From Cellulomonadaceae bacterium (GTDB taxonomy: Bacteria; Actinomycetota; Actinomycetes; Actinomycetales; Cellulomonadaceae), in contig JAITCS010000160.1 in assembly GCA_031282935.1 (NCBI GenBank), positions 1 to 10,412 of the forward strand: a DNA stretch of 10,412 bases, in the 5' to 3' direction. Below are positions 6,480-10,412 of the stretch, one piece after another. The position numbers and the translations under genes are program-made. Within the stretch, counting starts at the first letter, position 1. Every line of letters begins with the position of its first letter. The notes under the pieces are model-generated. The model was not told the DNA's origin and did no database searches. It saw nothing but the letters and a program-made list of their open reading frames with translations.

Positions 6480-7499
6480 ATGTCCGGAAACGCCGGGGAG
6501 CGGAAAGTGGTGAGCCGCAAGGCGCTGCGCGTGCGCGCCGAAGAAATCGCTGCCAAAAGCGGCGAGGAAATGACCTGGGGCGAAGCCTGGGAGCAAGCTC
6601 GAATTTCGGCCGATTCCTCCATCGCGGCTGCGGCTACCCAGAAAACTCGCAGCGCTCAAGCGCCTACGCCGGTGCGGCGTTCCACCACCAATTACCCGGC
6701 ATCGAGTGCTGCCCCCGCCAAAACGCCCCCGGCGGCGCAGCCGTTGCGCACGGTCGGGCAGGTGTCTATCGGGCAGTCGCAGCCTCGGGTGGTTCGCCCG
6801 CCAGTGACGCGGGCCGGTTCCGTGCCGCCGTCGGCCCCGCTGGTGAATGCGCCCCCGTACATCGAAACGCCCCAGCCTCCAACGGCAGCACCATACGTTT
6901 CGCCACCGCCTTTCGTGACGGCGCCCCCACCGGAGGCACCGCCGTTCGTGGCCGCGCCGCCGCCGCCGGTGGCCGCACCCCCTTACGTCGAAGCACTCCC
7001 ACCGGTAACGCCGCACCCGTTCCCCCCGGTGTCGGCTTTCGACCGAGAAGCCGCCGAGTCCGTCAACACCGCGCCCTTTGAGGTAGTCAACCCAAGCGTG
7101 ACGATGCCGCCGGTCGCGTCCATCCCAGTTCCAATCGTAGAACCAGCCGCGCTGCTGGCTCCCCGCGCGTGGCCACCCCTTACTTCCGACACCGCCGCCC
7201 CAGGCTCGGTGCCGAGTTGGGATTCCATCACTACCATCGCGGAGGATCAAATGCCGGTTAGCAGTGGCGCTCACGCCGCCCGGGGGCCAAACTACGGGGT
7301 TCGCAACCCGCGCCCCAGCGCTGGCTACACTTGGCTGAGTTACCTGATACTCGTCGCGGTCTCGTTCATTCTGGGGCTTCTGGTGTGGCAGTTGATCTCA
7401 GGCGGCGGGTTGCCGTTTTTCGGGCTCGCGTTTGCGCCTGTGAGCTTGGGCACGGTAAGGTTTGCGGGATCGCTCAAGCCTTTAGGAGAACTCAAATGA
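6480..7499 (+). CDS. Proline-rich single-pass membrane protein of unknown function
   Basis: I do not recognise this 339-residue protein. Residues 1-50 are charged and probably helical (SRKALRVRAEEIAAKSG, then WGEAWEQA). Residues 55-245 are disordered and rich in Pro and Ala; 124-176 carry imperfect repeats of the form APPY/F-V followed by APPP. A single hydrophobic helix lies at about 286-306 (WLSYLILVAVSFILGLLVW), followed by a 32-residue tail. There is no N-terminal signal peptide, so the long proline-rich part is probably cytoplasmic, although topology is uncertain. The ATG at 6480 has AGGAG (6471-6475) at good spacing; an in-frame GTG at 6465 lies upstream of that site. The stop overlaps the rsfS start (ATGA), tying it to the ribosome-silencing gene. 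Proline-rich membrane proteins are common in actinobacteria, but the genomic place gives no clear job. Confidence 0.8.
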   Translation: MSGNAGERKVVSRKALRVRAEEIAAKSGEEMTWGEAWEQARISADSSIAAAATQKTRSAQAPTPVRRSTTNYPASSAAPAKTPPAAQPLRTVGQVSIGQSQPRVVRPPVTRAGSVPPSAPLVNAPPYIETPQPPTAAPYVSPPPFVTAPPPEAPPFVAAPPPPVAAPPYVEALPPVTPHPFPPVSAFDREAAESVNTAPFEVVNPSVTMPPVASIPVPIVEPAALLAPRAWPPLTSDTAAPGSVPSWDSITTIAEDQMPVSSGAHAARGPNYGVRNPRPSAGYTWLSYLILVAVSFILGLLVWQLISGGGLPFFGLAFAPVSLGTVRFAGSLKPLGELK

Positions 7500-7903
7500 C
7501 CGCGACCGCCCGCTCCGTAACATTGGCAGGGGTAGCTGCCCTGGCTGCGGCCAACCTCAAGGCCAAAGAGATTATCGCCCTAGATGTGAGCGACCAATTA
7601 GTGCTCACGGACGTCTTTGTGCTGGCTGCGGGCGATTCTGAGCGGCAGGTTGGCGCTATCGTTGACGCCGTCGAAGAGGCCATGTACCTAAACGGTGCGA
7701 AACCCGTGCGGCGTGAGGGCAAAAACGCTGGGCGCTGGGTGCTGCTCGATTTCGGTGACGTTGTGGTGCATGTGCAACATGAAGAGGATCGCGTGTATTA
7801 CGCCTTGGAGCGGCTCTGGCGCGATTGCCCGGTGGTGCCGCTCCCTGAAGAGGTCTATGCTGCCGACCCTGACGCTCACATTACCCGCGCGATCACCATT
7901 TAG
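7496..7903 (+). CDS. rsfS: Ribosomal silencing factor RsfS (DUF143/YbeB family)
   Basis: A 135-residue protein that binds ribosomal protein uL14 and blocks joining of the 30S and 50S subunits when nutrients are scarce. Family features are LKAKEIIALDVSDQLVLTDVFVLAAG (21-46), SERQVGAIVDAVEEA (48 on), GRWVLLDFGDVVVHV (79-93) and DRVYYALERLW (98-108). Length is slightly above the usual 105-130 residues. The ATG at 7496 overlaps the stop of the proline-rich gene and has AGGAG (7484-7488) seven bases upstream; it gives a normal N-terminus, whereas longer in-frame versions would overlap that gene in another frame. Placement after nadD is conserved in actinobacteria and many other bacteria. Confidence 0.95.
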   Translation: MTATARSVTLAGVAALAAANLKAKEIIALDVSDQLVLTDVFVLAAGDSERQVGAIVDAVEEAMYLNGAKPVRREGKNAGRWVLLDFGDVVVHVQHEEDRVYYALERLWRDCPVVPLPEEVYAADPDAHITRAITI

Positions 7904-7951
7904 CGGGTTTCGGATATTCGATATGACTAATCGCAGCCAAGCGGTGGGGCC

Positions 7952-8653
7952 ATGACGGCGAAGTGGATTGTCTTGTGGCGCCACGGTCGCACGGCGTGGA
8001 ACGCGGTTGGCAGGTTGCAGGGTCAAAGCGATATCGAGATGGACTCCGTTGGTTTTTCCCAGGTGGAGGCCAATGCGCGGGCCCTAGCGGCTGCTTTCCC
8101 TGGGGCGGTGGTGGTTAGTTCGGATTTACGGCGGGCGAGCGACACTGCCCGCGTTTATTGCGAGCTTGCCGGTGGTGCGCCCACCCTGGATGAGCGGTTG
8201 CGGGAGCGGTCTTTCGGCGTTTGGGAGGGCCTTGATCGGGCGGAGATCGCGCGGCAATGGCCTGATTTATTTGAAGCCTGGCAGCGCGGTAGTGACGCAT
8301 TGGCTGTGCCGCCGCAGGGCGAATCGCGGTCCGGCGCTTCCCGGCGGATTGCTGACGCCATCGTGGAACGGGCTGAGGCGCTGCCCGATAACGCAACGCT
8401 GCTGGTGGTGAGCCACGGTGCTGCCATCACCGGAGCGATCACGTATCTGATCGGCGAGGATCCGGATAATTGGCATGGCGTGAGTGGTCTGGACAACGCG
8501 AATTGGTCGGTGCTGAAGCGCGAGCACACCCAAACTGAGCATGACCAGCTCGAATCCACCCAGCCGGAATCCACCCACGCCCAGCAGCCCAAGTGGCGGC
8601 TCGCGGCCCACAACGTGGGAAACACCCCGCTCAACGACATCTACAACGGCTAG
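7952..8653 (+). CDS. Histidine phosphatase family protein (phosphoglycerate mutase-like)
   Basis: A 233-residue member of the histidine phosphatase superfamily. The phosphate-accepting histidine is H11 in LWRHGRT. R60 in SSDLRRA contacts phosphate, E85 in RERSFGVWEG is the likely proton donor, and H155 in VVSHGAA is the second catalytic histidine. By position after rsfS it corresponds to Rv2419c of M. tuberculosis, a glucosyl-3-phosphoglycerate phosphatase, so a sugar- or glycerate-phosphate phosphatase is likely, but substrate cannot be read from sequence. Residues 191-210 form an insert of four five-residue units all starting with Glu (EHTQT to ESTHA), encoded by a 15-bp tandem repeat, between two conserved strands (NANWSVL and WRLAAHN). 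There is a 48-base gap after rsfS, with only a weak GGTGGGG before the ATG. A frame ending MTNRSQAVGP (7923-7955) overlaps the start by ATGA but looks like chance. Confidence 0.9.
   Translation: MTAKWIVLWRHGRTAWNAVGRLQGQSDIEMDSVGFSQVEANARALAAAFPGAVVVSSDLRRASDTARVYCELAGGAPTLDERLRERSFGVWEGLDRAEIARQWPDLFEAWQRGSDALAVPPQGESRSGASRRIADAIVERAEALPDNATLLVVSHGAAITGAITYLIGEDPDNWHGVSGLDNANWSVLKREHTQTEHDQLESTQPESTHAQQPKWRLAAHNVGNTPLNDIYNG
8522..8581 (+). repeat. Four-unit 15-bp tandem repeat inside the histidine phosphatase gene
   Basis: Units start at 8522, 8537, 8552 and 8567. The last two share 12 of 15 bases (gaatccaccca is repeated exactly at 8552-8562 and 8567-8577); the first two begin gagca and are more diverged. 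The frame is kept, and each unit encodes a pentapeptide starting with Glu. The insert sits where related phosphatases have only a short loop, so it looks like an in-frame expansion that the fold tolerates. Confidence 0.75.
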
Positions 8654-8686
8654 CGCCGATTCGGGCGAACTAGGGGCCTGGGTGCG

Positions 8687-9829
8687 GTGACAAAAACCAG
8701 AGCAAAATATGTAGGCATTACTGCGGCATTGCTAGTGATTACCTTTTTTATCTCAGGTTGTATATCTCCTAGCGTTGAGCTGGAGTCAATGCCGCGAAAT
8801 GCGGTTTTGCCGCCACCGGGTGAGTTGGCGCTTGATTTTGTCGCCCATATTAACGATAACCTATATAGCCGCACCCCTTTTACCGTTCGGGAAAGGGAAA
8901 CAGCCCTGTGGATTGAATCTCAGCTCCGCGATATGGGATATGACGATTCCAGTATCGAAATACAGAAATTCAGTTTTCAAGACGTGACTCATGTGCCGAT
9001 GACACAGTGGATAGACCCGCTCTCGCTCACCCCGGAAGATGGAGAGCTGACCGATGATCTAGTTAGCCAGAATGTGATTTTGCGAGTGGCTGGGGCGGCC
9101 GAATCACCTCGCACTATTGTTATTGGAGCGCATTATGATACCCATTATGCAAATGGTGGGGCGAGCGATAACGCCTCGGGTGTTGCATTGCTTTTGGAAA
9201 GCGCGTATCGTATGCAACACCAACAATCATATCATAATTTAGTGTATGTGTTCTTTGGTGCCGAAGAAGTCGGCTTACTTGGCGCCGAGTTTTTTCGCAG
9301 CCAACTTGATGCGGAAGAAATAGGCAATTTACTGTTTATGATAAACGCTGATGTTTTACTCGACGGTGAAGTTCTCGGGTTCGGGGTTGGTTACCAATCT
9401 ACAGGTAGCCACAACATAGCGGCTGGACACCGCCTCGCCGCTGATATCACCTCAATCGCTCAAAGTTTATCACAAGAAAACGAGTTCAAACTTCAAGCGT
9501 TAGCCGACTTGATACGTGTTCCCACGGATCACCAAGTTTTCTTAGCTGCTGGCGATACTGTAGTTAATATGGCAGGGTTATCCCTGATGGAGGTTCCGCC
9601 TGAGTTGCAAAATCTGGTCCCCACTGGAACGGTTCCCATGGGGTTTATGGTTGATGGTGTTCCAATCCGGGTGTGGGGAGAATTCGAGGGAAAGGCAATA
9701 GTTTGCCGCGTGTGCAATTCCCCACGGGATACCCTTGAACATATCGAAACTAATTGGCCGGGATTGGTTGCCGTAAACATGAACGCGTTTGGAACATTCC
9801 TAGAAGCACTTATACTGACGCGGTGGTAG
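8687..9829 (+). CDS. Lipoprotein M28-family zinc metallopeptidase
   Basis: A 380-residue predicted lipoprotein: a basic N-terminus, hydrophobic stretch 9-22 and lipobox ISGC with C25 as the lipidated residue, placing it on the outer face of the membrane. The peptidase domain has the M28 (aminopeptidase Y/S-like) zinc and catalytic residues: H149 and D151 in GAHYD, D161 in SDNASG, E193 and E194 in GAEEVG, D222 in NADV and H282 in TDHQ. All five metal ligands appear present, so it should be active, probably as an aminopeptidase on peptides or cell-wall-linked peptides; the substrate is unknown. The start is GTG at 8687 with AGGGG ten bases upstream. It lies 33 bases after the phosphatase gene with no clear terminator between. 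Codon use is clearly more AT-rich than in the upstream genes, which suggests it is not part of the ancestral cluster. Confidence 0.9.
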   Translation: MTKTRAKYVGITAALLVITFFISGCISPSVELESMPRNAVLPPPGELALDFVAHINDNLYSRTPFTVRERETALWIESQLRDMGYDDSSIEIQKFSFQDVTHVPMTQWIDPLSLTPEDGELTDDLVSQNVILRVAGAAESPRTIVIGAHYDTHYANGGASDNASGVALLLESAYRMQHQQSYHNLVYVFFGAEEVGLLGAEFFRSQLDAEEIGNLLFMINADVLLDGEVLGFGVGYQSTGSHNIAAGHRLAADITSIAQSLSQENEFKLQALADLIRVPTDHQVFLAAGDTVVNMAGLSLMEVPPELQNLVPTGTVPMGFMVDGVPIRVWGEFEGKAIVCRVCNSPRDTLEHIETNWPGLVAVNMNAFGTFLEALILTRW

Positions 9830-9875
9830 TCTTTAGCACAATACTAGTGTGGTCCGCTGAGAGGTTAAGATTCAT

Positions 9876-10412
9876 ATGTATGTGATAGGAGCGCGGCGCT
9901 CTGCGAGGGGCCGAGCGGCCTGGTTGTGGGGCTTAGCGGTTCTAGCGGTGAGTGTTCTTTCGGGATGTGTTTCAGCAGCCAATGTTACCTCTCCGGTTGA
10001 GTGGACGGAACCGGGGTGGTTTGCTCAAGTTAGGATGGAACAAGAAAACTACAATGTTTCGTTTCAGAATTGTCTGCAAGAGTTAGGTGTTTCGAGCAAG
10101 ATAATACCAGGCCCTTTTGCGCCGACAGTAGGAAGCGTAGTTGATGGCATCCCACGCTCGCCGGAGCGTGAACGTGTTGAGCATGAAGCGGTGGATCACT
10201 GTTTTGATGCCTTGCCTCGTCCGGAATACTGGAGTTTGCCGTTGGATCAGGTTGCATATCAGCGAATGCTTGACAGCCGCTATTGCATTATTGATCAAGG
10301 ATTCGAGATTCCAGAACCTCCTAGCCTGGAACGTTGGCTTGACATCGGCGGGCAATGGTCTGCGCACGGATTTGTTCTTCACGATGTGAGCTTTGATGAG
10401 TTTCTCGAACTT
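9876..10412 (+). CDS. Putative lipoprotein of unknown function, C-terminus cut by the window edge
   Basis: The frame is open from ATG at 9876 to the window end, 179 codons. The N-terminus has an Arg-rich start (residues 7-13), a hydrophobic segment 15-28 and a clean lipobox LSGC with C31, so an exported, lipid-anchored protein is predicted. The mature part carries three further cysteines, C66 (FQNCLQELG), C109 (DHCFDALP) and C137 (RYCIIDQG), and a PEPPSLERWL segment near 146-155. I do not recognise the family; the pattern FQxCLxxLG ... C ... C resembles small actinobacterial lipoproteins without known function. AGAGG (9860-9864) is eleven bases before the ATG, and TAAGAT (9866-9871) may be a -10 box. 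It follows the M28 lipoprotein gene by 46 bases in the same direction and shares its AT-richer codon use. Confidence 0.75.
   Translation, partial: MYVIGARRSARGRAAWLWGLAVLAVSVLSGCVSAANVTSPVEWTEPGWFAQVRMEQENYNVSFQNCLQELGVSSKIIPGPFAPTVGSVVDGIPRSPERERVEHEAVDHCFDALPRPEYWSLPLDQVAYQRMLDSRYCIIDQGFEIPEPPSLERWLDIGGQWSAHGFVLHDVSFDEFLEL

Noticed and set aside
6012..7274. 420-codon minus-strand frame rich in Arg and Gly
   Set aside because: It is the antisense shadow of nadD and of the GC-rich proline codons of the membrane protein gene; the composition is typical of such artefacts.
7923..7955. Ten-residue leader peptide overlapping the histidine phosphatase start
   Set aside because: It is just the end of a longer open frame antisense or out of frame to rsfS, with no ribosome-binding site and no regulatory codon pattern.
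10030..10382. Two minus-strand frames at the right end
   Set aside because: Both are antisense to the lipoprotein frame, which has a lipobox and runs uninterrupted for 179 codons.

Overview
The window is a stretch of a GC-rich actinobacterial chromosome. The best guess is a member of the Actinomycetales, possibly Actinomycetaceae, but the genus cannot be fixed from the sequence. The evidence is the actinobacterial form of Obg and the gene order obg-proB-proA-nadD-rsfS-histidine phosphatase, which matches the order (with interruptions) around Rv2440c to Rv2419c of Mycobacterium tuberculosis. GTG starts and TANNNT-type -10 boxes placed directly before start codons also fit.

Layout. Positions 1-469 (minus) hold the N-terminal part of a FetB/UPF0014-type membrane permease. 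Positions 470-701 are a divergent intergenic region with a degenerate 15-bp tandem repeat. Then follow obg (702-2279) and proB (2282-3439), nearly touching. A compact PIN-toxin/Phd-type antitoxin pair sits on the minus strand (3456-4153) and separates proB from proA. A 197-bp divergent region with an inverted repeat and a hairpin leads into proA (4351-5667), nadD (5664-6395), a proline-rich single-pass membrane protein (6480-7499), rsfS (7496-7903) and a histidine phosphatase (7952-8653). The last part is visibly more AT-rich in codon use. It holds a lipoprotein M28 metallopeptidase (8687-9829) and the start of a second, unrecognised lipoprotein (9876 to the window end).

How the genes relate. 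Obg and RsfS act on the large ribosomal subunit. ProB and ProA carry out the first two steps of proline synthesis. NadD makes the dinucleotide precursor of NAD. The phosphatase may act on a phosphorylated sugar or glycerate compound. ATGA stop/start overlaps join proA to nadD and the proline-rich gene to rsfS, which indicates translational coupling. The toxin-antitoxin pair and the two lipoproteins look like accessory additions to this housekeeping cluster.

No clearly new multi-gene system could be shown. The points most worth checking are the leaderless-type start signals, the two 15-bp (five-codon) tandem repeats, the TA insertion between proB and proA, the uncharacterised proline-rich membrane protein, and the lipoprotein pair at the right end.
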